A DNA stretch of 27,426 nt from the NCBI GenBank assembly GCA_900756925.1, contig CAAELX010000056.1, positions 1 to 27,426 on the forward strand, read 5' to 3'. The stretch comes from an uncultured Roseburia sp. (GTDB lineage: Bacteria > Bacillota > Clostridia > Lachnospirales > Lachnospiraceae). The translations under genes were made by a program, and so were the position numbers. Positions 1 through 7,200 of this stretch are shown here, in pieces (position 1 is the first letter of the stretch; every line of letters begins with the position of its first letter). The notes under the pieces were generated by a model. That model was not told where the DNA came from. It saw only the letters and a list, made by a program, of their open reading frames with translations, and did no database searches.

Positions 1-24
1 AAAATACCCCCGAAATTGCTCTCT

Positions 25-99
25 GGTTGTCCTATTTTTTAACCACTAAGGCCGTTTTTTGACCCCATTTTTGCCGGTTGTCCTATATTTAACCACTAA
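25..99. repeat. Pair of 24-25 bp direct repeats at left edge
   Basis: Two near-identical copies lie at 25-49 and 76-99, 51 bp apart. Both start GGTTGTCCTAT and end AACCACTAA, and differ only by a short T-rich middle (TTTTTT versus ATTT). Each copy also carries a TGGTT/AACCA or GGTT/AACC inverted core. Farther right, at about 124-153, there are repeated GGTCAAA-like words. No gene is visible in 1-232. Repeated words of this kind next to a gene end are reminiscent of multiple terminal repeats of some insertion sequences, but the element itself would be outside the window, so this stays an inference. Confidence 0.55.
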
Positions 100-167
100 A
101 CATTGGGTGAAAACGGCTCTCGTTTGGTCAAATGAGGTCAAACTTTTGTCAACCGTTTAGGTATAAG

Positions 168-201
168 AAAACCCCGGAAAACCTTGATTTTCCGGGGTTT
201 T
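168..201 (-). terminator. Rho-independent terminator of rplM-rpsI
   Basis: A perfect 14-bp inverted repeat (168-181 with 188-201, stem core CCCCGG/CCGGGG, 6-nt loop) starts 32 nt beyond the rpsI stop codon. On the minus strand the stem ends in a run of four T, then CTTAT. It closes the rplM-rpsI transcript. The T and A arms are symmetric, so some bidirectional activity is possible. Confidence 0.9.
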
Positions 202-232
202 GTAAACCTTTTGATATAGTCTGAGCAGTCGA

Positions 233-625
233 TTATCTCTTACTGAACTGCGGAGCGCGACGAGCTGCTTTGAGACCGTACTTCTTACGCTCTTTCATAC
301 GTGGATCACGTGTTAAGAATCCAGCTTTCTTAAGAACTGGTCTGTAATCAGCATCTACAGTCAGTAATGCACGAGCGATACCATGTCTGATAGCTCCTGC
401 CTGTCCTGTGTATCCGCCACCTCTTACATTTACTAAAACATCGAACTTATCAGCTGTCTCAGTAGCAACTAATGGCTGACGAACGATAACTTTTAATGTA
501 TCTAATCCAAGATATTCATCAATGTCTCTTTTATTGATTGTAACTTTACCTGTACCTGGTACTAAATATACTCTGGCAACAGATGATTTTCTTCTTCCGG
601 TTCCGTAATACTTTGTATTAGCCAA
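233..625 (-). CDS. rpsI: Ribosomal protein uS9
   Basis: Small-subunit ribosomal protein S9, which reaches with its basic C-terminal tail toward the P-site tRNA anticodon arm in the 30S subunit. The 130-residue product is full length for the family. It has the N-terminal [14 protein letters not shown] block, the central [19 protein letters not shown] block, and the arginine- and lysine-rich end finishing in QFSKR. The start codon is TTG (623-625), fixed by an AGGAGG site at 635-640 with 9-nt spacing; no in-frame ATG is better placed. It follows rplM after 17 nt, the usual bacterial L13-S9 pair, and is followed by a strong terminator. Identity is certain; the TTG start suggests translation tuned against rplM. 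Confidence 0.98.
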   Translation of the reverse strand: MANTKYYGTGRRKSSVARVYLVPGTGKVTINKRDIDEYLGLDTLKVIVRQPLVATETADKFDVLVNVRGGGYTGQAGAIRHGIARALLTVDADYRPVLKKAGFLTRDPRMKERKKYGLKAARRAPQFSKR

Positions 626-642
626 TGTCCCTTACCTCCTAA

Positions 643-1071
643 TTAAAATGTTAAAACTTCTGGTTTCTGAGCTGCATGTTTGTGCTCTGGTCCAGCGTAT
701 ACAAATAATTTTGTGTACATTTCTCTTCCTAAAGGTCCCTTTGGAAGCATGCCTTTTACAGCGTACTCGATAACTCTTTCAGGATGTTTTGCTAACATTT
801 CTTTTAATGTAGTTTCTTTCATTCCACCTACATAATCGGAGTGGTTGTAATATACCTTCTGGTTTAATTTCTTACCAGTAACTTTGATCTTCTCAGCGTT
901 TACAACGATTACATAATCACCTGTATCGATGTGTGGTGTAAAGATCGGTTTATTTTTTCCTCTTAATACTTTAGCAACTTCAGATGCTAAACGTCCTAAT
1001 GTCATACCTTCAGCGTCAACTACGTACCATTTTCTATCAATGGTAGCTGGGCTAGCCATAAAAGTTTTCAT
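643..1071 (-). CDS. rplM: Ribosomal protein uL13
   Basis: Large-subunit ribosomal protein L13, an early assembly protein that binds 23S rRNA. The 142-residue product has the usual length and motifs: [18 protein letters not shown] near the N terminus, [16 protein letters not shown], then [10 protein letters not shown] and the tail [15 protein letters not shown]. The reading frame stays open 20 codons upstream, but ATG at 1069-1071 is chosen because an AGGAGG lies at 1079-1084 with 7-nt spacing and because the protein then begins as in homologues ([16 protein letters not shown]). It is first in a two-gene operon with rpsI and has a dedicated promoter and structured leader upstream. Confidence 0.97.
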   Translation of the reverse strand: MKTFMASPATIDRKWYVVDAEGMTLGRLASEVAKVLRGKNKPIFTPHIDTGDYVIVVNAEKIKVTGKKLNQKVYYNHSDYVGGMKETTLKEMLAKHPERVIEYAVKGMLPKGPLGREMYTKLFVYAGPEHKHAAQKPEVLTF

Positions 1072-1217
1072 TGATTTTCCTCCTAGAAATAATGTTATGA
1101 AATGCTTCCACAATGTGAATGTCCAGGACACACTGCTTCGTCATTAAATAAATTGTTTATAGTTAAAATGCCGCACCGGGGCTTTTGGTACGACACCAAT
1201 TCACTATCTCACAGACT
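1072..1217 (-). promoter_or_regulatory. Structured 5' leader of rplM, L13-leader-like
   Basis: About 145 nt separate the promoter from the rplM start. On the minus strand the leader can fold into an 8-bp hairpin GTCGTACC/GGTGCGGC (plus coordinates 1170-1194, two G-U pairs) and a later hairpin AGTGTG/CACATT (1112-1134) enclosing TCCTGGACATT. Autogenous leaders in front of rplM are known in Firmicutes (Rfam L13 leader); position and the GTGTCCTGGACATTCACA-type core fit, but I could not run a covariance search. Likely role is feedback repression of rplM-rpsI by free L13. Confidence 0.6.
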
Positions 1218-1222
1218 TATAT

Positions 1223-1251
1223 AGTATAGTATATTCTATTGTCTATGTCAA
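1223..1251 (-). promoter_or_regulatory. Sigma-A promoter of rplM-rpsI
   Basis: Minus strand TTGACA (1246-1251), exactly 17-bp spacer, TATACT (1223-1228). This is close to the housekeeping consensus (6/6 and 5/6) and lies 152 nt upstream of the rplM start, leaving room for the leader. Confidence 0.88.
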
Positions 1252-1286
1252 GCCTTTATTTTTATTCTGTTGCATATTTGACAACG

Positions 1287-1326
1287 TTATCCACAATTTT
1301 TTCTGTTTGCGTGATTTTTATCCACA
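1287..1326. promoter_or_regulatory. Two perfect DnaA boxes
   Basis: TTATCCACA occurs at 1287-1295 and again at 1318-1326, in the same orientation, 31 bp apart (about three helical turns). The second overlaps the truA stop codon. Both match the 9-mer DnaA consensus exactly. They lie upstream of the rplM promoter. There is no dnaA, dnaN or AT-rich unwinding region nearby, so an origin is unlikely; regulation or DnaA titration is possible. Confidence 0.6.
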
Positions 1327-2094
1327 GACGGCTTCGTCTATTTCCGCATTTTCGCCTTCATATTCAATTCCGATCATCGTAAGTCCGTGTGCCGGGGCTG
1401 TCGGTCCTGCTGCACTGCGGTCTTTTTTCTCCAGTATCAAAGGAATTTCTTCCGGGGCAAGCTCTCCGCCGCCGACTTTTATCAGTGTCCCTGCAATAAT
1501 CCGGACCATATTATAAAGAAATCCATTTCCCGTAACCCGCACCGTAATGACATCACTTGCATCCCGCGTCACGTTGCAGGAGTAGATCGTACGCGTCGTC
1601 GTCTTCACCTGTGCCCCTACTGCGCAGAAACTCTTGAAATCATGTACCCCTTCCAGATAAGCAGCTGCCTGCTGCATTTTCTCCACATCCAGCGGATGAT
1701 AATAAAAATAGGTATCGAACCTGCGTCCCGGCATACGAAAGGTCCGGTTCAAAATCCGGTACTCATAGGTTTTCCGACTGTTCTGGTAACGCGGATGCCA
1801 GTCAGACGGCACCTCCCGCGAATCCTGCACAACGATATCCTCCGGCAGTCTCTGATTTAGAGCAAAAGAAATCTTCTCCGCCGGCATCCGCGTGTTGGTA
1901 TTAAAAATGGCAATATTTCCAAGGGAATGTACCCCCGAATCCGTCCGGCTTGCACCTGTCACCACGATTTCTTCCCCGAGAAGTGCGGACAGCTTTTCAT
2001 TCAATACCTGCTCAATTGTGATCCCGTTCGGCTGCACCTGCCAGCCGCGGTAATTTGTCCCGTCATATGCTACGGTCAGTCTGACTCTTTTCAC
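1318..2094 (-). CDS. truA: tRNA pseudouridine(38-40) synthase TruA
   Basis: Isomerises uridines 38, 39 and 40 in the anticodon stem-loop of many tRNAs. The 258-residue protein has the typical length. The N-terminal YDGTNYRGWQVQP block is followed by the catalytic loop GASRTDSGVHS with the nucleophilic aspartate at D52, the RTYEYRI-like segment (here KTYEYRILN), and the C-terminal motif GNGFLYNMVRIIAGTL. The start is GTG at 2092-2094; an overlapping ATG ten bases upstream is out of frame. A weak GAGGGA sits about 10 nt upstream. It lies in the conserved ecfA-ecfT-truA-rplM-rpsI order, but a terminator separates it from ecfT, so it relies on readthrough or an unseen promoter in 2095-2170. Confidence 0.96.
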   Translation of the reverse strand: MKRVRLTVAYDGTNYRGWQVQPNGITIEQVLNEKLSALLGEEIVVTGASRTDSGVHSLGNIAIFNTNTRMPAEKISFALNQRLPEDIVVQDSREVPSDWHPRYQNSRKTYEYRILNRTFRMPGRRFDTYFYYHPLDVEKMQQAAAYLEGVHDFKSFCAVGAQVKTTTRTIYSCNVTRDASDVITVRVTGNGFLYNMVRIIAGTLIKVGGGELAPEEIPLILEKKDRSAAGPTAPAHGLTMIGIEYEGENAEIDEAVCG

Positions 2095-2170
2095 TTTTAT
2101 TCATTCCCTCTCTTCTCTTATCCCTGTTTCTGCAGGCGAAGCGTGCTTTCCGACTTTTTCCTGCCAGCCG

Positions 2171-2218
2171 GAAGAAGAAAAAAACTGCCATGACATTCTC
2201 TTTTTCCATGACAGTTTT
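2171..2218 (-). terminator. Terminator downstream of ecfT
   Basis: A 12-bp stem (2181-2192 with 2207-2218, arms AAAACTGYCATG) with one G-U wobble when read on the minus strand, 14-nt loop, followed on that strand by TTTTTTTCTTCTTC. The mismatch would be C-A on the plus strand, so the hairpin is best in the direction of ecfT transcription. It ends the long ecf operon before truA. Confidence 0.85.
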
Positions 2219-2273
2219 CCCACCTTTTTTATTCCTGATCACATGATGCCCGCAGAGCATGCCTGCCACTTTC

Positions 2274-3086
2274 TTACATTGGCCACGGCAATACTGTACG
2301 GCATATCAGCACAACTGCCAGATATGCAAAAATAACAACGTATGCCTTGCGGTCTGTCCCGTTGTATTTTAGCGGCTTCATCTTTGTCCTTCCCTCACCA
2401 CCGTGATAGCAGCGCGCTTCCATTGCCATTGCAAGGTCATCTGCACGGCGGAACGCGGATACAAAAAGTGGTACTAAGAGCGGCACCATATTTTTCACCT
2501 TATGGATAAGGTTCCCGCTCTCGAAATCTGCCCCACGCGCCATCTGTGCCTTCATGATCTTATCAGTCTCTTCGATAAGGATTGGGATAAAGCGGAGGGC
2601 AATGGACATCATCATCGCAATGATATGCACCGGAACCCCGATCTTCGTCAGCGGCATCAGTGACTTTTCCAGTCCATCTGTCAGCTGATTTGGGGTTGTC
2701 GTCAATGTCATGATCGACGTACCGAGGATCAGATAAGTCAGCCTGATTGCCATAAGTACGGCGTTTTGTGCTCCTTCTTTTGTAATTTTTAAAATCCAGA
2801 AGGAGACAATTGTTTCACCCGGTGTTAAAAACAGGTTGAATAACGCTGTGATGATCATCAACACCATGATTGCTTTCAACCCTTTTACCATAAAGGAAAA
2901 CGGTACTTTCGATAGCTTTATCACGCCAAATAAAAATGCGGTTGCCACAAGCAGAGCCGCAATTCCTTTGAAGCTAAATAGCGAAATAATATATATCAAT
3001 GTAGCAAATAATTTTACTCTCGGGTCCAGCTTATGGATCACGGAATCCGCCGGATAATACTGGCCCAGTGTAATATCTCTTAACAT
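2274..3086 (-). CDS. ecfT: Energy-coupling factor transporter transmembrane protein EcfT
   Basis: Membrane scaffold of a group II ECF vitamin transporter; it links the EcfA1-EcfA2 ATPases to exchangeable substrate-binding S components. The protein (270 residues from ATG 3084-3086) has the family's N-terminal HKLDPRVKLF block, several hydrophobic helices, and the two coupling-helix motifs, ARG in MARGADF and the variant ARC in EARCYHGGEGRT, that contact the ATPases. The frame extends 12 codons farther upstream, but GGAGG just before ATG 3086 and homologue length favour this start. It follows ecfA2 after 69 nt. No S-component gene is present, as is normal for group II systems whose S proteins are scattered in the genome. 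Confidence 0.93.
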   Translation of the reverse strand: MLRDITLGQYYPADSVIHKLDPRVKLFATLIYIISLFSFKGIAALLVATAFLFGVIKLSKVPFSFMVKGLKAIMVLMIITALFNLFLTPGETIVSFWILKITKEGAQNAVLMAIRLTYLILGTSIMTLTTTPNQLTDGLEKSLMPLTKIGVPVHIIAMMMSIALRFIPILIEETDKIMKAQMARGADFESGNLIHKVKNMVPLLVPLFVSAFRRADDLAMAMEARCYHGGEGRTKMKPLKYNGTDRKAYVVIFAYLAVVLICRTVLPWPM

Positions 3087-3155
3087 AAATCCTCCATGCC
3101 GTCCCGCGCATGATATTCTCATGCACTCCGGCTTCTCATTTCTGGTCTGTGGCTT

Positions 3156-4061
3156 CTACTTAACAAGCTTCGCCCGCATGGCATTCTCCTGCATCTCCGT
3201 CTCGTGTGGTGTCCTTCCAAGCAAGACCTCTAACAGGCTCTCCCTCGCCTCCGCCACCGTGGTCGCATCGGTATTCACCTCAAGCCCTCTCTCCTTCAGC
3301 TCATGCATCAGGTAGGTCACCTGCGGTGCTGCCAGGCCAATCTGTTCTAATTCTTTATAATGATGGAACACTTCCCTTGGAGCTCCGTCGAACGCCACCT
3401 GACCATGGTTCATCACGATGATCCGGTCCACATACTTTGCCACATCCTCCATACTGTGTGATACAAGAATAACGGTGATTCCACGCTCTCTGTGCATCCG
3501 CGCGACAAGGTCTAAGATCTCATCCCTGCCCGCCGGGTCTAAGCCTGCTGTCGGCTCGTCTAAGATCAGTACCTCCGGCTCCATGGCAAGTACGCCTGCG
3601 ATTGCAACACGACGTTTCTGTCCTCCGGAAAGCTCGAACGGAGACTGGTCATACAGTTCCTCCCCGATGCCGACACTCTGCAGAGCCTCCTTCGCCTTCG
3701 CCGCAGCTTCCTCTTTCGAGAATCCCTGGTTCTTCGGTCCGAAACACACATCCTCTAAGATGGTCGCCTCGAACAGCTGATGCTCCGGGTACTGGAACAC
3801 AAGTCCGACATGGCTTCTCAATTCCCTGAAATCGAAACCTTCGTCATAAATATTTTTCTCATTGTAATAAATTGCACCGGAAGTTGCTTTCACAAGTCCG
3901 TTCAGATGCTGGATCAGCGTGGACTTGCCGGATCCGGTATGTCCGATCACTCCGATAAACTGGCCATCCGGTATCGTCAGATTGATATCTTTTAATGCCT
4001 GTATCTGATAGGCAGTTCCTTCACTGTATACATAATTGATCTCTTTCAAAATAAGCGACAT
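3156..4061 (-). CDS. ecfA2: Energy-coupling factor ATPase EcfA2
   Basis: One of the two ABC-type ATPases that power the ECF importer. From ATG 4059-4061 the protein has 301 residues: Walker A GHTGSGKST at about 40-48, Q-loop in VFQYPEHQLFEAT near 88-100, signature LSGGQ at 144-148, Walker B LILDEPTAGLD near 165-175, and the switch histidine in LVSH. The YPEHQLFE Q-loop separates it from the NPDNQ type of EcfA1. The ribosome site is weak (AAAGG about 13 nt away), and an in-frame TTG 23 codons upstream inside the ecfA1 tail is an alternative start; homologues begin at MSL. It lies 58 nt behind ecfA1 and 69 nt ahead of ecfT. Confidence 0.94.
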   Translation of the reverse strand: MSLILKEINYVYSEGTAYQIQALKDINLTIPDGQFIGVIGHTGSGKSTLIQHLNGLVKATSGAIYYNEKNIYDEGFDFRELRSHVGLVFQYPEHQLFEATILEDVCFGPKNQGFSKEEAAAKAKEALQSVGIGEELYDQSPFELSGGQKRRVAIAGVLAMEPEVLILDEPTAGLDPAGRDEILDLVARMHRERGITVILVSHSMEDVAKYVDRIIVMNHGQVAFDGAPREVFHHYKELEQIGLAAPQVTYLMHELKERGLEVNTDATTVAEARESLLEVLLGRTPHETEMQENAMRAKLVK

Positions 4062-4119
4062 TTCACTGTCCGTGCCTTTCTGTCTCTTTCTTCTCCATTG
4101 CTTCCTGTGTCCGTCTTCC

Positions 4120-4974
4120 CTACTCTGCAATCTTCATGATTGCATCGGTCAGCTCTTCCCTGGTCAGGACACCAAGCGGGATATTAAGTCCTGCCTGCCT
4201 CAGTTCGTCTGCGAGCAGCGTGATCTGCGGGACATCCAGACGGTGTTCTTTCAATGTACCAACCGGTGAAAAAATATCACGCGGCGTTCCCTGCATGACC
4301 ACACGTCCCTGATCCATGACATAGACATAGTCCGCATCCACAACTTCTTCCATATAATGTGTGATTAAAAGGATCGTCACACCTTTTTTCTCATTCAGCT
4401 CATGTGCTGCGCGCAGAACCTCTTTTCGTCCGTTCGGATCCAGCATGGCGGTCGGTTCATCTAACACAATACATTTCGGTTCCATTGCCATAACGCCTGC
4501 AATTGCCACTCGCTGCTTCTGTCCTCCGGAAAGCTTATTGGGAGAATGATGCCTGTATTGCAGCATTCCGACTGATTTCAGGCTCTCTTCCACTCTTTTC
4601 CAGATCTCATCAGTCGGCACCCCGATATTCTCCGGTCCGAATCCGACATCTTCCTCCACAACGCTGGCAATGATCTGGTTGTCCGGATTCTGGAACACCA
4701 TGCCCGCTGACTGGCGCACCGGAAGGACATTCTCCTCCTTCGTCACATCCATGCCATCCACCCACAAGCTTCCCTCTGTCGGGGAGAGCAGTGCGTTAAT
4801 GTGCTTTGCGAGGGTCGATTTTCCGGAACCGTTATGTCCTAAGATTGCAATGAACTGTCCCGGCTCCACCTCGATATCCACATGGTCTAGCGCGGTCTTG
4901 GTTCCCTCTACGTTGCCCTCCTCGTCCCTGCGGATATATTCATGAACAAGCTGTTTTGCTTTGATGATTCCCAT
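4120..4974 (-). CDS. ecfA1: Energy-coupling factor ATPase EcfA1
   Basis: ATPase subunit of the ECF vitamin/micronutrient importer, pairing with EcfA2. The 284-residue protein shows Walker A GHNGSGKST at 46-54, Q-loop FQNPDNQ at about 94-100, signature LSGGQ at 148-152, Walker B IVLDEP near 169-174 and switch histidine in LLITH. The C-terminal domain typical of EcfA proteins follows. AAAGG lies 9 nt before ATG 4972-4974; a neighbouring ATG five bases upstream is out of frame. It begins 14 nt after the trmL stop, so the ecf genes are probably co-transcribed with trmL, not with the large ribosomal protein operon that precedes them in many Firmicutes. Confidence 0.95.
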   Translation of the reverse strand: MGIIKAKQLVHEYIRRDEEGNVEGTKTALDHVDIEVEPGQFIAILGHNGSGKSTLAKHINALLSPTEGSLWVDGMDVTKEENVLPVRQSAGMVFQNPDNQIIASVVEEDVGFGPENIGVPTDEIWKRVEESLKSVGMLQYRHHSPNKLSGGQKQRVAIAGVMAMEPKCIVLDEPTAMLDPNGRKEVLRAAHELNEKKGVTILLITHYMEEVVDADYVYVMDQGRVVMQGTPRDIFSPVGTLKEHRLDVPQITLLADELRQAGLNIPLGVLTREELTDAIMKIAE

Positions 4975-4988
4975 GTCATTTTACCTTT

Positions 4989-5492
4989 CTAGTCGTCCCA
5001 TTTCAGGCGGTGCAGTTCTCCCTCAAGCTTCATATGGTCAAACTGGTTCTGTCTGAGTGCCTCGTAGAGCACGATTGCAACGGAATTGGACAGATTTAAG
5101 GATCTTGTCTCCCCGATCATCGGAATGCGTACACAGGTGTCCGGGTTCGCCTTTAAAATCTCCTCCGGGATACCTGCACTCTCTTTTCCAAACATTATAT
5201 AGCAATCCGGCTCATAGGAGACATCCGAGTACACATGTCTGCCCTTTGTCGTTGCCATATAAATCTTTGCATTCGGATTCTTCTCGCAGAAATCTTCCCA
5301 ATTTATATAAGTCGTGACGTCTAAATCTTTCCAATAATCCATCCCGGCACGTTTGATTGCTTTCTCGTCCAGTCGGAACCCGAGCGGCTCGATCAGATGC
5401 AGCCTTGTCCCAGTTGCCACACATGTCCTTCCGATATTTCCGGTATTTGCCGGAATCTCCGGCTCATATAATACAATATTCAACTCTGCCAT
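4989..5492 (-). CDS. trmL: tRNA (cytidine/uridine-34-2'-O)-methyltransferase TrmL
   Basis: SPOUT-class methyltransferase (YibK/CspR group) that uses S-adenosylmethionine to methylate the wobble ribose of certain leucine tRNAs. The 167-residue size is typical for this minimal, single-domain family. Visible motifs are EPEIPANTGNIGRTC (motif 1), MFGKESAGIPEEIL (motif 2) and IPMIGETRSLNLSNSVAI (motif 3, the knotted cofactor site), followed by VLYEALRQ. It sits 45 nt after the aminotransferase gene and 14 nt before ecfA1. The ribosome site is weak (GAGCAG region). Family assignment is firm; exact tRNA target is known from homologues only. Confidence 0.94.
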   Translation of the reverse strand: MAELNIVLYEPEIPANTGNIGRTCVATGTRLHLIEPLGFRLDEKAIKRAGMDYWKDLDVTTYINWEDFCEKNPNAKIYMATTKGRHVYSDVSYEPDCYIMFGKESAGIPEEILKANPDTCVRIPMIGETRSLNLSNSVAIVLYEALRQNQFDHMKLEGELHRLKWDD

Positions 5493-5537
5493 AATCTGCT
5501 CTTTTCTTCTTTCTGTTTCCTGTATTTTCCGGTTTTC

Positions 5538-6707
5538 TTACACCTGCTGTCTCAACTTTGTGACATATGCTTCCATCCGGTTCATGGCTTCCCTCAGATT
5601 ATCAAGGGAATAGGCATAGGAAATCCGGACAAATCCCTCTCCGCACTTTCCAAATGCGGTTCCCGGTACGACCGCTAACTTCTGATCATTCAAAAGCCCG
5701 GTTGCAAACTCCTCGGAGGTCATGCCGAACTCCCCAACATACGGGAACACATAAAATGCCCCAAATGGTTCGAAGCACTGTAAGCCCATCTCCCCAAACC
5801 GGTGCAGAAGATAACGCCTTCTTCCGTTATATTCCTCCCTCATCTGTGCCACATCCGCATCACCGTTCTTTAACGCCTCCACACCAGCATACTGGCTTGT
5901 AGTCGGTGCGCACATGATCGCAAACTGGTGGATCTTTAACATCTGCTCAACGACCACCCTCGGTCCGCACGCATAGCCTAAGCGCCATCCGGTCATAGCA
6001 TGGGACTTTGACATACCGTTGATCACGATTGTCCTCTCCCACATGCCTGGCAGCGATGCGATCGACACATGCTTCTCCAAATAAGTCAGCTCCGAATAAA
6101 TCTCATCACTTAATACAAACAGGTCATACTTCTCAATCACTGCTGCAATCTTCTCAAGATCCGGCTTCTCCATAACGGCACCGGTCGGGTTGTTCGGGAA
6201 CGGAAGTACTAATAACTTCGTCTTCGGTGTGATGGCAGCCTCTAACTCCTCTGCGGTCAGACGGAATTCATTCTCCGCTTTCAGCTCAATCACCACCGGT
6301 GTTGCACCCGCTAATACTGCACACGGCACATAGGACACATAGCTTGGCTGCGGGATCAGTACCTCATCTCCCGGATCTAACATGGCTCGCATGGCGGCAT
6401 CGATTGCTTCACTTCCACCAATCGTTACCATGATCTCATGTTCCTCGTCATACTTAAGACCGTAATGGCGGTCTAAGAAACAGCTGATCTCTTTTTTTAA
6501 CTCTTTCAATCCGGCATTGGACGTATAGTGTGTCTTTCCTTTTTCCAGAGAGTAGATACCCTCATCCCGGATATGCCACGGTGTGTCAAAATCAGGCTCA
6601 CCGACACCAAGGGAGATGGCATCCTTCATCTCATGCACAACATCAAAAAACTTTCGGATACCGGATGGTTCGATGTTCGGAATAATCTTATTTAACGGGT
6701 CTCTCAT
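5538..6707 (-). CDS. PLP-dependent class I/II aminotransferase
   Basis: Fold-type I aminotransferase that moves an amino group between an amino acid and a 2-oxo acid. From ATG 6705-6707 it has 389 residues. Visible are the GVGEPDFDTP and HYTSNAGLKELKKEI N-terminal blocks, PNNPTGAV near 171-178, the DEIYSELTY segment after about 201, and SKSHAMTGWRLGY with the PLP lysine at K234, then the late VRISYA arginine block. The sequence resembles the PatA/aromatic aminotransferase group of Firmicutes, but substrate cannot be read with certainty. Its ATG lies one base beyond the Lrp-regulator stop, implying translational coupling; a TTG four codons upstream is the alternative start. The adjacent Lrp regulator suggests amino-acid-responsive control. 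Confidence 0.92.
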   Translation of the reverse strand: MRDPLNKIIPNIEPSGIRKFFDVVHEMKDAISLGVGEPDFDTPWHIRDEGIYSLEKGKTHYTSNAGLKELKKEISCFLDRHYGLKYDEEHEIMVTIGGSEAIDAAMRAMLDPGDEVLIPQPSYVSYVPCAVLAGATPVVIELKAENEFRLTAEELEAAITPKTKLLVLPFPNNPTGAVMEKPDLEKIAAVIEKYDLFVLSDEIYSELTYLEKHVSIASLPGMWERTIVINGMSKSHAMTGWRLGYACGPRVVVEQMLKIHQFAIMCAPTTSQYAGVEALKNGDADVAQMREEYNGRRRYLLHRFGEMGLQCFEPFGAFYVFPYVGEFGMTSEEFATGLLNDQKLAVVPGTAFGKCGEGFVRISYAYSLDNLREAMNRMEAYVTKLRQQV

Positions 6708-6708
6708 C

Positions 6709-7185
6709 TTACATCTCAATCCTTTCGTCTTTTGCCGGTTCTGCCATGACAGTTCCGTGATCCTTATATTTCTTCAGAATAAAATTTGTCTTTGTGCTTA
6801 ATACAGAATCAAGCGGAGAAAGCTTGTCAGATACGAACTGGGATACCTCGCGCAGTGTCTTTCCCTCGATTGTCACCATAAAATCAAAACCGCCAGAGAT
6901 CAGGTAAACAGAATTTACCTCCGGGTAATTGTAGATACGCTCTGCCACCTTGTCAAATCCCATGCCTCTCTGCGGTGTTACACGCACCTCGATCAATGCA
7001 GTCACCTTCTCAATGCCTGCCTTATCCCAGTCAATTAATGTATGGTAGCCGCAGATGATGTGCTCCTCTTCCATTTTCTCAAGCTCATTCATGACAGATG
7101 CCTCATCTACACCGAGAATGATGGCAAGTTCCTTGATGTCAATCCTGCTGTTTTTCTCTATAAAAGTTAAAATCTTTTCGCGCAT
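6709..7185 (-). CDS. Lrp/AsnC family transcriptional regulator
   Basis: Feast/famine-type regulator. The 158-residue protein has an N-terminal winged helix-turn-helix (about residues 1-50, with IDIKELAIILGVDEASVMNEL as the helix region) and a C-terminal RAM ligand-sensing domain (about 60-140, with the YNYPEVNSVYLISGGFDFMV segment). AAAGGA lies 9 nt before ATG 7183-7185. It starts 15 nt after the AIR-synthase-like gene and its stop is one base from the aminotransferase start, so it most likely senses an amino acid and controls this operon or a wider set. Its effector is unknown. Confidence 0.93.
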   Translation of the reverse strand: MREKILTFIEKNSRIDIKELAIILGVDEASVMNELEKMEEEHIICGYHTLIDWDKAGIEKVTALIEVRVTPQRGMGFDKVAERIYNYPEVNSVYLISGGFDFMVTIEGKTLREVSQFVSDKLSPLDSVLSTKTNFILKKYKDHGTVMAEPAKDERIEM

Positions 7186-7200
7186 ATTCTATGATCCTTT

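Noticed and set aside
1287..1326. Replication origin
   Set aside because: Only two DnaA boxes, no dnaA/dnaN, no AT-rich unwinding stretch; context is ribosomal and tRNA genes.
1387..1860. 157-codon plus-strand frame
   Set aside because: Lies fully antisense to truA, which has all family motifs; no start signal.
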